From contig NZ_JABUHN010000002.1 of the NCBI RefSeq assembly GCF_013328815.1, forward strand, positions 186,001 through 250,000: 64,000 nucleotides of DNA. Reading direction: 5' to 3'. The translations under genes and the position numbers were made by a program. Below are positions 8,640 through 16,883 of the stretch, piece by piece (the stretch's first letter is position 1; each line of letters opens with the position of its first letter). Origin of the DNA: Tabrizicola fusiformis. Its GTDB lineage: Bacteria > Pseudomonadota > Alphaproteobacteria > Rhodobacterales > Rhodobacteraceae. The notes under the pieces were generated by a model. The model had not been told where the DNA came from. It was given only the letters and a program-made list of their open reading frames with translations, and did not search any database.

Positions 8640-9821
8640 ATGGCGCGGCCCCAATCTGACCCATTGCCGGCAATCGCGGCGGGGATCGGCGCCTTTGTGG
8701 CGCTGCGGCAGGATTTGCACCGCCACCCCGAATTGTCGCGGCAAGAGTTCCGCACGGTGGGCATCGTTGCGGGCCTGTTGCGTGGCTGGGGCTATGAGGT
8801 GACCGAGGGTATCGGCGGCACCGGCGTTGTCGCCACCTTGCAGGCGGGCAAGGGTGCCCGCGCGCTGGGCCTGCGCGCCGATATGGATGCGCTGCCGATT
8901 GCCGAGGCGACGGGGCTGCCCTATGCCTCGGTCGCGGCGGGGGTGATGCACGCCTGCGGCCATGACGGGCACACGGCGATCCTGTTGGCGGCAGCGGAAT
9001 ATCTGGCGCGGACCCGCCGCTTTGACGGGCGGCTCGTGCTGATTTTCCAGCCCGCCGAAGAGATCGGCCATGGCGCGCAGGCGATGCTGCGCGACGGGCT
9101 GTTCGACCGCTTTGCGGTGGATGCAGTCTTTGGTCTGCACAACTGGCCCGGCCTGCCTGCGGGGCAATGGGGCATCCTGCCCGGCGCGGTGATGGCGGGC
9201 ATTGATCAGGTGCTGCTGACCGTGCAGGGCAGGGGGGGCCATGGTGCGGCGCCCCATGAAACGGTGGACCCGGTGGTGACCGCCGCCCATGCCGTTGCCG
9301 CGTTGCAGACCGTCGTATCGCGCAATGTCGATCCGCAAGAGGCGGCGGTGGTCACGGTCGGCGCGATCCATGGCGGCGAGGCGTCGAACGTCATTCCCGA
9401 TACGGTCGAGGCCCGGCTGACCCTGCGCTATTTTTCAGCCGCCACCCAAGCGGTGCTGGAGACGCGGGTTCCGGCCCTGCTGCGCGGCGTGATCGAGGCA
9501 TTCGGTGCCGGGGCCGATCTGACCTATGCCCGCGGCTTTCCCCCGGTGATCAACCATGCGGCCGAGGCCGCCCTTGCCCGCCGCGTGGTTGAGGAGGGCT
9601 TCGGCCCCGCCGCCCTGATCGAAGGGTTCCGCCCCCGCACCGCCAGCGAGGATTTCGCCTATTTCCTGCAAGAGCGCCCCGGCGCCTTCCTGATCCTTGG
9701 CGCGGGCGACGGCGCCCCGCTGCACAGCCCCCGCTACCGCTTCAACGACGACATTCTGGCGCCCGCGGCGGCGCTTTGGGTGCGTCTGGCCGAAGCCTTT
9801 CTGACCGGAGACGCGCAATGA
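8640..9821 (+). CDS. M20 family amidohydrolase (N-acyl amino acid deacylase type)
   Basis: A 393-residue metallo-amidohydrolase. The dinuclear metal site is visible: MHACGHDGHTA near residues 103-113 and FQPAEEIGHGA further on, preceded by DLHRHPELSRQEF. This is the hippurate hydrolase/IAA-amino acid hydrolase group, which removes N-acyl groups from amino acids. In the B. subtilis yxe and ytm operons a homologous enzyme removes the acetyl group from N-acetylcysteine after the monooxygenase step; the same role is inferred here. The start ATG at 8640 is one base after the previous stop. Its stop overlaps the acetyltransferase start (ATGA). Confidence 0.9.
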   Translation: MARPQSDPLPAIAAGIGAFVALRQDLHRHPELSRQEFRTVGIVAGLLRGWGYEVTEGIGGTGVVATLQAGKGARALGLRADMDALPIAEATGLPYASVAAGVMHACGHDGHTAILLAAAEYLARTRRFDGRLVLIFQPAEEIGHGAQAMLRDGLFDRFAVDAVFGLHNWPGLPAGQWGILPGAVMAGIDQVLLTVQGRGGHGAAPHETVDPVVTAAHAVAALQTVVSRNVDPQEAAVVTVGAIHGGEASNVIPDTVEARLTLRYFSAATQAVLETRVPALLRGVIEAFGAGADLTYARGFPPVINHAAEAALARRVVEEGFGPAALIEGFRPRTASEDFAYFLQERPGAFLILGAGDGAPLHSPRYRFNDDILAPAAALWVRLAEAFLTGDAQ

Positions 9822-10444
9822 CCGACCTGATTGTGGAAAGCCACCCCCTTGCCCCCGAGGCCCAGCCCTTGGTCGAGGATCTGATCCGCGAATATGACAG
9901 CCGCTATGGCACCCGCTTCAACCCCGAAGGGGCGCGGGCCGAGGTGTTCCGCTATCCGCCGGAAACCTTTGCGCCGCCGCATGGCAATTTCGTGCTGTTG
10001 CAGCGGGGCGGGCAGACCATCGGCGGCGGCGCCTTCATGCGCTATGACGATCAGACCGCCGAATTCAAGCGGATCTGGACCCATGCCGATCTGCGCCGTC
10101 AGGGGCTTGCCCGCAAGGTGGTGCTGGCGCTTGAGGAAAAGGCCGCCGCGCAGGGGTATACCCGGGTCTATCTGACCACCGGCTTTCGGCAGCCCGAGGC
10201 GGTGGGCCTGTATCTGGGCCTTGGCTATCGGCCGCTGTTCGATCCAGCACTTGACCCCGAGCTTTACCTGACCCTGCCGTTTGAAAAGCATATCGGAGTC
10301 GAGGCGGGCAGGCCGGGCATTACCCCGCTGAAGGTGCCGGGGGTCTATCCGCCCGAACTGGCCCATGCCGCGCCCGGCCTGCCGCTGCGGGCGCAGGGCC
10401 ATGCCGGGCTTAGTCAGGTGCGGTTCGGGGGGGCATTGTCATGA
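9818..10444 (+). CDS. GNAT family N-acetyltransferase
   Basis: A 208-residue acetyl-CoA-dependent acetyltransferase. The acetyl-CoA motif DLRRQGLARKVV follows the central beta strands, and YLTTGFRQPEAVGLYLGLGY is the usual C-terminal half. About 45 residues extend beyond the fold and have no clear family match. By analogy with YxeL and SnaA of B. subtilis it would acetylate the amino group of an imported S-substituted cysteine before oxidation; this is inferred from the adjacent deacylase and monooxygenases. Start and stop overlap both neighbours by 4 bp, showing tight translational coupling. Confidence 0.85.
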   Translation: MTDLIVESHPLAPEAQPLVEDLIREYDSRYGTRFNPEGARAEVFRYPPETFAPPHGNFVLLQRGGQTIGGGAFMRYDDQTAEFKRIWTHADLRRQGLARKVVLALEEKAAAQGYTRVYLTTGFRQPEAVGLYLGLGYRPLFDPALDPELYLTLPFEKHIGVEAGRPGITPLKVPGVYPPELAHAAPGLPLRAQGHAGLSQVRFGGALS

Positions 10445-12219
10445 GCCTGACCGCCGATATCACCCCCCGCCTGCCGGCGGCGCCTGTGGCATCCGCCGAT
10501 TACAGCCGCCACCGCATCGTGCCCGCGCGCCATTATGGCCGCACGGCTGGCACGGTGGCGGCGGTTCTCATCCTGGCCGCGCTGCTGCAATCGGTCTTGG
10601 CCAATCCGCGCTGGGGCTGGGATGTCTTTGCCCGCTGGTTCTTTGACGCCAGCGTGCTGGCCGGGTTGGGCCAGACCCTGCTTCTGACGGCGCTGGGAGC
10701 CCTGTTCGGCTTTGCGCTCGGCACGGTTCTGGCGCTGGCGCGGGTCTCCTCCTCGCCGCTGCTGGTGGCGTTGAGCTGGGGGTTCATCTGGCTTTTCCGC
10801 TCGATCCCGCTGGTGGTGCTGCTCTTGCTCATCAACAACCTTGGCTATCTTTACGAGCATATCGTGATCGGGGTGCCTTTCACCGAGATCACCTTCCTGT
10901 CGCTGCCCACCACCCAGTCGATCACGCCGTTTCTGGCGGCGGTGCTGGGGCTGACGCTGAACATGGGGGCCTTTTCGGCCGAGATGATCCGCGGCGGCAT
11001 CTTGTCGGTGGATCAGGGCCAGCACGAGGCGGCGGCGGCCCTTGGCCTGCCCAAGGGGCGGCAGGCGCGGCGGATCGTGCTGCCACAGGCGATGCGGGCG
11101 ATCCTGCCCACCGCCTTCAATGAAATCATCGGTTTGGCCAAGGGCACCTCGATGGTTTACATCCTCGCGCTGCCGGAATTGTTCTACACCATCCAGATCA
11201 TCTATCGCCGCAATCTTGAGGTGATCCCGCTCCTGATGGTGGCGACCGTCTGGTATGTGGTGATCCTGTCGGTCCTGTCGGTGATCCAGTATTACATCGA
11301 GCGGCACTATGCCCGCGGCGCCCTGCGCAGCCCGCCGCCGGATATTTTCCGCGCCGTCGCCGCTCGGTTTGGCCTGTTCCGCCCGGTTGCGGCCCCGCCC
11401 GCCCCGCCGCGCCGCGATGTGGTGGTGCCTTCGGGAAGCTGGTCGGAAAGCCTGCCCCGGGGCGGGGCGGTGACGATCCAGAACGTCTCGAAGAGCTTTG
11501 CACAGCTCAAGGTGCTGGATGACGTGTCGCTGACCATCCCTTCGGGCAGCGTGACGGCGATCCTTGGGCAGTCCGGGTCCGGCAAATCGACGCTCTTGCG
11601 CACGATCAACCATCTGGAGCGGGTGGATGCGGGCTTTATCGCCATCGACGGTGAACTGGTGGGCTACCGGCAAAGCGGCCATACGCTTTATGAGCTGAAA
11701 GAGGCCGATATCCGCCGCCGCCGCACCGATGTCGGCATGGTGTTCCAAAGCTTCAACCTGTTCCCGCATCTGACGGTTCTGGAAAACCTGATCGAAGCCC
11801 CGCTTGCCGTGCGCGGCCTGAGCCGGGCCGAGGCAGAGGATCTGGCGCGTGGCCTTCTGGCGCGCGTGGGTCTGGCGGACAAGGCCGACGCCTATCCCCG
11901 GCAGCTTTCGGGTGGCCAGCAACAGCGCGTCGCCATAGCCCGGACGCTGGCGCTGAAACCCAAGGTGCTGCTGTTCGACGAACCCACTTCGGCGCTGGAC
12001 CCCGAACTGGTGAACGAGGTGCTGGACGTGATCAAGGAACTGGCCCGCTCGGGCACAACCCTGATCATCGTCACCCATGAAATCGGCTTTGCCCGTGAAG
12101 TCGCCGATACGATCGTCTTCATGGAACAGGGCCGGATCCTTGAGGTTGGCACACCGGAAAAGGTGTTCAACCGCCCGGATCATCCCCGGACGGCAGAGTT
12201 TCTGGCCAAGGTGCTGTAA
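10441..12219 (+). CDS. Amino acid ABC transporter, permease fused to ATP-binding protein
   Basis: A 592-residue single-chain importer component. Residues about 36-290 form a polar amino acid-type (HisMQ) permease, including the EAA loop [21 protein letters not shown]. Residues about 345-590 form a GlnQ-type ATPase with Walker [10 protein letters not shown], signature LSGGQQQR and Walker [14 protein letters not shown]. The two are joined by a Pro-rich linker (about 305-340). Usually these are separate genes; the fusion is uncommon but known in several lineages. With the two binding proteins that follow it should import a cysteine-like or other polar amino acid. It overlaps the acetyltransferase gene by 4 bp. 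Confidence 0.92.
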   Translation: MSLTADITPRLPAAPVASADYSRHRIVPARHYGRTAGTVAAVLILAALLQSVLANPRWGWDVFARWFFDASVLAGLGQTLLLTALGALFGFALGTVLALARVSSSPLLVALSWGFIWLFRSIPLVVLLLLINNLGYLYEHIVIGVPFTEITFLSLPTTQSITPFLAAVLGLTLNMGAFSAEMIRGGILSVDQGQHEAAAALGLPKGRQARRIVLPQAMRAILPTAFNEIIGLAKGTSMVYILALPELFYTIQIIYRRNLEVIPLLMVATVWYVVILSVLSVIQYYIERHYARGALRSPPPDIFRAVAARFGLFRPVAAPPAPPRRDVVVPSGSWSESLPRGGAVTIQNVSKSFAQLKVLDDVSLTIPSGSVTAILGQSGSGKSTLLRTINHLERVDAGFIAIDGELVGYRQSGHTLYELKEADIRRRRTDVGMVFQSFNLFPHLTVLENLIEAPLAVRGLSRAEAEDLARGLLARVGLADKADAYPRQLSGGQQQRVAIARTLALKPKVLLFDEPTSALDPELVNEVLDVIKELARSGTTLIIVTHEIGFAREVADTIVFMEQGRILEVGTPEKVFNRPDHPRTAEFLAKVL

Positions 12220-12315
12220 TCCTTCCGACCCCCACGACACCGCCCCAAACCACCGGCGCGCCGCTCCCGCGCGACCGGACCGGGGGCGGCAACCCTGAAA
12301 CCCAAAGGAAATGCC

Positions 12316-13239
12316 ATGACAAACCCCCTTCGTTCCGCCGTCTTCGGGCTGGTTGCCGGCCTGATGGCCTTGCCCGCGCTGGCCGCCGAGCCTGACCTTT
12401 CGCCCGAACAGCCCGGCCGTATCCGTGCCGAAAAGGTGCAGGCGGCCATCGACCTGATCCCCAAGGATTACGCCTTTGTCACCCCGGGCAAGCTGACCGT
12501 GGCCACCAGCCCGTGGCAACTGCCCTTCGGCGTCTATGCCACCGACAACAAGACTGCAGTCGGCGCCGAGCCGGATGTGGCGCAGCTTGTGGCCGACAGC
12601 CTTGGGCTTGAGCTTGAGCTGATCCCGGTGGCTTGGGCGGATTGGCCGCTGGGCGTCTCGTCGGGCAAATATGACGTGGTGATCTCGAACGTCACCGTCA
12701 CCGAAGAGCGCAAGGAAAAGTTCGATTTCTCGACCTACCGTCAGGATCTTCTGGGCTTTTACGCCCCCAAGGACAGCAAGCTGGCCAAGATCGAGGGCGC
12801 CAAGGACATCGCGGGGCTGAAGGTGATCGTCGGTTCCGGCACCAATCAGGAGCAAATCCTGCTGGCCTGGATCGAGGAGAACAAGACCGCCGGCCTGCCC
12901 GCGACCGAACTGGTCTATTTCGATGACGAGGCGGCGCGCGACCTTGCGCTGTTCTCGGGCCGTGCGGATGCCTATTTCGGGCCGAATGCCGCCGAAGCCT
13001 ACAAGAACGCGCTGAAAGATGACCGCAAGTTGCTGGGCCAGTTCTCGGGCGGCTATCCGCTGACCGCCGAAATCGCCGTGGTCACGCCCAAGGGCGCCGG
13101 TCTGGCCGATGCCATCACCGCCGCGCTGAACGGCCAGATCGCCAATGGGACCTATGGCAAGGTGCTGGACCTTTGGGGCATCGGCACCGAGGCCGTGACG
13201 CAATCGCGCACCAATCCGCCGGGCCTGCCCAAGTCGTAA
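12316..13239 (+). CDS. Amino acid-type ABC transporter substrate-binding protein 1
   Basis: A 307-residue periplasmic binding protein of SBP family 3 (glutamine/histidine-binding type). The signal peptide is SAVFGLVAGLMALPALAA. Family features: VISNVTVTEERKEKFDFSTY and DIAGLKVIVGSGTNQE. It lies 96 bp after the fused permease/ATPase gene, with AAAGGAAA before the ATG at 12316. It is a clear paralogue of the next gene: both share VTPGKLTVA, WPLGV(S/T)SGKYD and TEERKEK(F/Y)DF(S/A)TYRQ. The ligand is probably a modified amino acid, inferred from the enzyme genes around it. Confidence 0.9.
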   Translation: MTNPLRSAVFGLVAGLMALPALAAEPDLSPEQPGRIRAEKVQAAIDLIPKDYAFVTPGKLTVATSPWQLPFGVYATDNKTAVGAEPDVAQLVADSLGLELELIPVAWADWPLGVSSGKYDVVISNVTVTEERKEKFDFSTYRQDLLGFYAPKDSKLAKIEGAKDIAGLKVIVGSGTNQEQILLAWIEENKTAGLPATELVYFDDEAARDLALFSGRADAYFGPNAAEAYKNALKDDRKLLGQFSGGYPLTAEIAVVTPKGAGLADAITAALNGQIANGTYGKVLDLWGIGTEAVTQSRTNPPGLPKS

Positions 13240-13250
13240 GTCCGCGGTCG

Positions 13251-13290
13251 CCGGCGGCGGTGTCCTCCTCCTGCGCTGCCGCCGGTTTTT
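13251..13290 (+). terminator. Intra-operon hairpin with T-tract between the two binding-protein genes
   Basis: CCGGCGGC (13251-13258) pairs with GCCGCCGG (13278-13285), followed by TTTTT and, three bases on, TTTTTT. It looks like an intrinsic terminator or attenuator and would make downstream expression lower than that of the first binding protein. Confidence 0.6.
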
Positions 13291-13314
13291 CCCTTTTTTG
13301 CAGAAAGAGAAACC

Positions 13315-14280
13315 ATGCTCCCCTCGCTCTCCCGCCGTCATGGTCTGGCCTTCGGGCTTGCCGCCCTTATCGCCGCGCTTGCGCCCGCACAGGCCGGCTT
13401 TGCCGCCGAAACCGTCCTTGCGCCCGAGGTTCTGGCCCTGAGCCCCGATCAGCCCGGCGCACCGCATACTGCGGCCAATGCCGCCGCGATTGCCGCCCTG
13501 CCCAAGGATTTCGCCTTTGTTACACCCGGCAAGCTGACCGTCGCCGTTTCCGCCTTTGCCCCGCCGCTGGCGGTGCAGGCCAGCGATGCCCGCACGCTGA
13601 TCGGGGCCGATCCCGAAATCGCCCGTCTGGTGGCCGAGGCGCTGGGGCTGGAACTGGAGTTGATCGCCGTGGCCTGGCCCGATTGGCCGCTGGGGGTCAC
13701 CTCGGGCAAGTATGATGCGGTGATCTCGAATGTCGGTGTCACCGAAGAGCGCAAGGAGAAATATGATTTCGCCACCTACCGGCAAGGTGTCCATGGCTTT
13801 TATGTGCCGCTGGACAGCCCGATTCAGTCGCTGGCCGAACCCAAGGACATTGCCGGGCTGAAGATCATCACCGGCTCGGGTGCCATTCAGGAGCGTATTC
13901 TGCTGGAGTGGAACCGGCTGAACACCGAGGCGGGGCTGGCCCCGGCGGAACTCTTGTTCTTTGACGATGATGCAGCCGAGACGCTGGCGCTGCTGTCGGG
14001 GCGGGCGGATGCCAATTTCAACCCCAACGGCACGCAGGCGTGGAATGCGACCGTCACCGGCAAGACCCGCCGTGTCGGCCTGATCAGCGCCGGCTGGCCC
14101 AATCTGGCCGAGGTGGGGGTGGTGACGAAAAAGGACAATGGCCTGTCGCCCGCGCTGGTGATCGCGCTGAACGGCATCATCGCCGACGGCAGCTATGCAC
14201 AGGTTCTGACCCGCTGGGGCCTGACAGAAGAGGCGGTGCCCGAAAGCCGCGAAAATCCCCCCGGATTGCCGAAGTTCTGA
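13315..14280 (+). CDS. Amino acid-type ABC transporter substrate-binding protein 2
   Basis: A 321-residue SBP family 3 protein and paralogue of the preceding gene, with a longer signal peptide (GLAFGLAALIAALAPAQAGFAA). Conserved blocks include VISNVGVTEERKEKYDFATY and DIAGLKIITGSGAIQE. The ligand-pocket region differs from its twin (NFNPNGTQAW in place of YFGPNAAEAY), which points to a different ligand rather than simple redundancy. GAAAGAGAAACC precedes the ATG. It is followed after 7 bp by the third LLM enzyme, so it belongs to the same transcript if the hairpin between the two binding proteins is read through. Confidence 0.9.
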   Translation: MLPSLSRRHGLAFGLAALIAALAPAQAGFAAETVLAPEVLALSPDQPGAPHTAANAAAIAALPKDFAFVTPGKLTVAVSAFAPPLAVQASDARTLIGADPEIARLVAEALGLELELIAVAWPDWPLGVTSGKYDAVISNVGVTEERKEKYDFATYRQGVHGFYVPLDSPIQSLAEPKDIAGLKIITGSGAIQERILLEWNRLNTEAGLAPAELLFFDDDAAETLALLSGRADANFNPNGTQAWNATVTGKTRRVGLISAGWPNLAEVGVVTKKDNGLSPALVIALNGIIADGSYAQVLTRWGLTEEAVPESRENPPGLPKF

Positions 14281-14287
14281 GCGGGCC

Positions 14288-15310
14288 ATGGGCATTTCCT
14301 TTACGCAGGTCGGCTTCCTGATCCCCGGCAATTTTTCCGAGGATGACCCGCTGACCGGCCTTGAACAGACGCTGGACATCATCGCCCGGGGCGAGGCGCT
14401 GGGCTATGATTCCGCCTGGGTTCGGCAGCGGCATCTGGAACGGGGCGTCTCGTCGGCGGCGACCTTTCTTGCGGCGGCGACGCAGCGGACGCATCGCATC
14501 GGGTTGGGCACCGCCGTCATTCCCCTTGGCTATGAAAACCCGTTCCGGCTGGCCGAGGATCTGGCGACGGTGGATGTGCTGTCGCGCGGGCGGCTGAATG
14601 TCGGCGTTTCGGCCAATCCGCCGCAGTTCGGGGCGCTGTTGGGCGACCTGCTTTATGACGGCGATCCGGCGCTGGCCGATTATGGCCATGGCCGGGCCGA
14701 GCGGCTGGCGCGCGCCCTGCGCTCCGAACCGCTGGCCGATGAGGCGGTTGCGGGCAATGCCGCCGGGGCGCAGGTGCCCCGGTTGCAGCCGATTGCCGAA
14801 GGGCTGACCGAAAGGCTCTGGTATGGTGGCGGGTCGCTCAAATCGGCGGAATGGTCGGGGCGCAACGGCTGGCACATGCTGACCGGCAACATCGTGACCG
14901 GCGAGACCACCGACGATTTCCTGACGGCGCAGGCCGGGCTGATTGCGCGGTTTCTGGCCAACTGGCGCGGTCCTGTTGCGCCCCGCATCGCGCTGGGCCG
15001 GGTGATCCTGCCGCTGGACAGTGCCACGCCGGCGCAGCGGCGGCGCTACCGCGACTATGTGGCCAGCCGCCACGCGCGGACGCTGGCGCCGCAGGGGCCG
15101 AAACGCACGCTGTTCGGCGCCGATATCATCGGCACGCTGGACGAGATTGCAGCGGCCCTTGCCCGCGATCCCATCGCGCAACGGGTGTCCGAGTTCCGGC
15201 TGGAGCTGCCCTATGAATTCCCGCACGAGGATTATGTCCAGATCGTCGAGGATTTCGCCCGGCTGCTGCCGCAGATCCGCCCGGTCCCGCTGCGCCGCAC
15301 CGGCTCCTGA
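14288..15310 (+). CDS. LLM class flavin-dependent oxidoreductase (third monooxygenase of the cluster)
   Basis: A 340-residue luciferase-fold monooxygenase, distinct from the two upstream. The N-terminal GFLIPGNFSEDDPLTGLEQT and RLNVGVSANPPQFGALLGDL are recognisable as a small subgroup often found beside amino-acid-type ABC importers; I recall no proven substrate. Other family features are RIGLGTAVIPLGYENPFRLA and WYGGGSLKSAEWSGRNGWHM. As with its relatives, FMNH2 would come from a flavin reductase encoded elsewhere. It follows the second binding-protein gene by 7 bp. The clustering of three different LLM enzymes argues for several related substrates or sequential steps. Confidence 0.87.
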   Translation: MGISFTQVGFLIPGNFSEDDPLTGLEQTLDIIARGEALGYDSAWVRQRHLERGVSSAATFLAAATQRTHRIGLGTAVIPLGYENPFRLAEDLATVDVLSRGRLNVGVSANPPQFGALLGDLLYDGDPALADYGHGRAERLARALRSEPLADEAVAGNAAGAQVPRLQPIAEGLTERLWYGGGSLKSAEWSGRNGWHMLTGNIVTGETTDDFLTAQAGLIARFLANWRGPVAPRIALGRVILPLDSATPAQRRRYRDYVASRHARTLAPQGPKRTLFGADIIGTLDEIAAALARDPIAQRVSEFRLELPYEFPHEDYVQIVEDFARLLPQIRPVPLRRTGS

Positions 15311-15315
15311 GCGTG

Positions 15316-15349
15316 CGGCCCCCGGCGGGTGATGTGCTGCCGGGGGCCG
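15316..15349 (+). terminator. Strong GC hairpin after the third monooxygenase gene
   Basis: CGGCCCCCGGC (15316-15326) pairs perfectly with GCCGGGGGCCG (15339-15349) across a 12-base loop. There is no T-tract after it, so it may act as an mRNA-stabilising or Rho-dependent element rather than a classic terminator. Confidence 0.5.
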
Positions 15350-15467
15350 TGGAGAGAGGAAAATCCTTTCTCCGACGCATGAAAAAAACACGTCCTGTTT
15401 TATCGTCTTTTTATCTGTCCCGTGTCATCCTGCCATTACAAGACCGCCGTTTGCCCCAGAGGATGCC

Positions 15468-16100
15468 ATGACCCATCACGACCTGACCCTGATCGAGCGG
15501 CTTTCCGGCATTATGGCCGACAGTGCGGCGACCAATGCCGCGGCGCGGGCCTTTCGTGCCCGGCCCGAGGCGCGGGTGGGGGCCGAGCAAAGCTATCGCC
15601 TGCTGCTGCATCCGCAGACCCCCAGGGCCGTGTCGCTGGTCGAGCGGCGGGCGGTGGCGGCCTTCGTTGCCGTGCTGCATGGCGAGGAACGCAGCCGGGC
15701 GCATTTTCTGGACCTGTTGCGGCAGACCGGGGCCGATGGCGCGCGGCTTGCCCCACTGGTTGCGGTCGAGGCCGAAGGTGCCTCGCAGATTGGTCGCTAT
15801 GGCCGGTTTCCGGCGGGGCCGGTGACCCTGGGCGATCTGGACGGGCCGGCTTACCGGGTGGACCCGGCGCTGCGCCCCGCGTTCGGCGGGCGGCTGGCTG
15901 CGGCGCTGGAACAGGCGCATCTTCTGGCATTGCATCCGGCCGATGACGGCCCGCAGGCACAGGCGGCGCTGCGGCGGGCGGGGTGGAACGCGGCGGGCAT
16001 TGCCACGCTGGCGCAACTGGTGGCGTTTCTGGGCGTGCAGGTGCGGCTGGTGGCGGCCTTGCGCGGCCATGCCGCGGCATCCGCCCCTCCCGCAGGCTGA
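15468..16100 (+). CDS. CMD-domain-like protein lacking cysteines
   Basis: A 210-residue alpha-helical protein that resembles the carboxymuconolactone decarboxylase/AhpD-like proteins found beside luciferase-like monooxygenases (the so-called Avi_7170 type). The C-terminal GWNAAGIATLAQLVAFLGVQ and VERRAVAAFVAVLHGEERSR are its most family-like parts. It contains no cysteine, so the CxxC redox chemistry of AhpD is impossible. Any role would be structural or as a non-redox enzyme. GAGGATGCC lies before the ATG at 15468. The GST-like gene follows 7 bp later. It is assigned to the sulfur cluster by position only. Confidence 0.65.
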   Translation: MTHHDLTLIERLSGIMADSAATNAAARAFRARPEARVGAEQSYRLLLHPQTPRAVSLVERRAVAAFVAVLHGEERSRAHFLDLLRQTGADGARLAPLVAVEAEGASQIGRYGRFPAGPVTLGDLDGPAYRVDPALRPAFGGRLAAALEQAHLLALHPADDGPQAQAALRRAGWNAAGIATLAQLVAFLGVQVRLVAALRGHAAASAPPAG

Positions 16101-16107
16101 GGCTGCG

Positions 16108-16842
16108 ATGCTGACCTTTCACATCGCCGCGCCGCCGGACAGCGCCGTCGCGCAGCGGGTGCAGCTTGCCCTTGCGTTGCATGGTGTCGGCGTAACAGTC
16201 GGGCCCGCAACGACGCGCCCGCACCTGACGGTGGGCTGCGCGGGCCGGGGCAAGCTGGTGCTGGGCGACAGTCTGGCGATGCTGGAGTTGATCGACCGGC
16301 TGTTCGTGCCCCGATCCGCGGGTAGTCCGGCCGGGCGCGCGGCGCGGCGCCAGATCGTCGATCAGGTTCTGCTGGCCGAGGACCGTCTTGCGGCGGTCAT
16401 CGCCGCGCGCGATGCCCGCGACCTTGATCTTGCGGTCTATCACCTGCGCGAATCCCTGCGCCGGATCGAAAACGGCCTTGCCGCGCTGCCGCCCACGGCC
16501 CCGGCCGGTCCGGGCCTGCTTGACTGCGCGTTGGCGCCGTTGCTCTGGCGGTTGCAGGTGCTGGACCGGCGCTTTGCCGCGCGGCTGGGGGTGGGGCTGC
16601 CGGGGTTGCATGCCCTTGCCGTCCGGTTGCTGGCGCTGCCGCAGGTTGCGGCGGTCTTGAACCGTGCAGCGGCCGACCGGCTGGTGTCGCATCTGCGCGA
16701 CAGCGGGGCCGCACTGGCCGATGCCGAGGTCTGGACCATCTGGGACCGCGCCTTTGCGCCGCAAAGGGCCGAAAACAAAGTTCTCTTTGCCGGCCAAAGA
16801 ACGAAAGTTCCATCCATTGGCAGGTCCGGGGCTTTCCGCTAG
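16108..16842 (+). CDS. GST-like protein, divergent
   Basis: A 244-residue protein with a weak glutathione S-transferase plan. The first 70 residues resemble a shortened thioredoxin-like domain (MLTFHIAAPPDSAVAQRVQL, then GDSLAMLELIDRLF in the place of the usual ES(x)AIL motif). The remainder is helical, with LLDCALAPLLWRLQVLDRR in the position of the GST C-terminal domain. The normal active-site Ser/Cys/Tyr motif is not visible. I chose the ATG at 16108 (GAGG upstream) because the frame before it overlaps the previous gene without resemblance to anything. Together with the CMD-like gene it may handle a glutathione- or thiol-linked intermediate; this is a guess. Confidence 0.55.
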   Translation: MLTFHIAAPPDSAVAQRVQLALALHGVGVTVGPATTRPHLTVGCAGRGKLVLGDSLAMLELIDRLFVPRSAGSPAGRAARRQIVDQVLLAEDRLAAVIAARDARDLDLAVYHLRESLRRIENGLAALPPTAPAGPGLLDCALAPLLWRLQVLDRRFAARLGVGLPGLHALAVRLLALPQVAAVLNRAAADRLVSHLRDSGAALADAEVWTIWDRAFAPQRAENKVLFAGQRTKVPSIGRSGAFR

Positions 16843-16883
16843 CGATCAGGCATAGGCAGCCTCCGGCAAGGAACGGTCCCAGA

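Noticed and set aside
10414-14382. A 1322-codon open frame on the minus strand across the ABC transporter genes
   Set aside because: It is the mirror frame of strongly coding plus-strand genes. Its product is Arg/Gln/His-rich low-complexity sequence without any domain, and the real genes have ribosome sites and full families.
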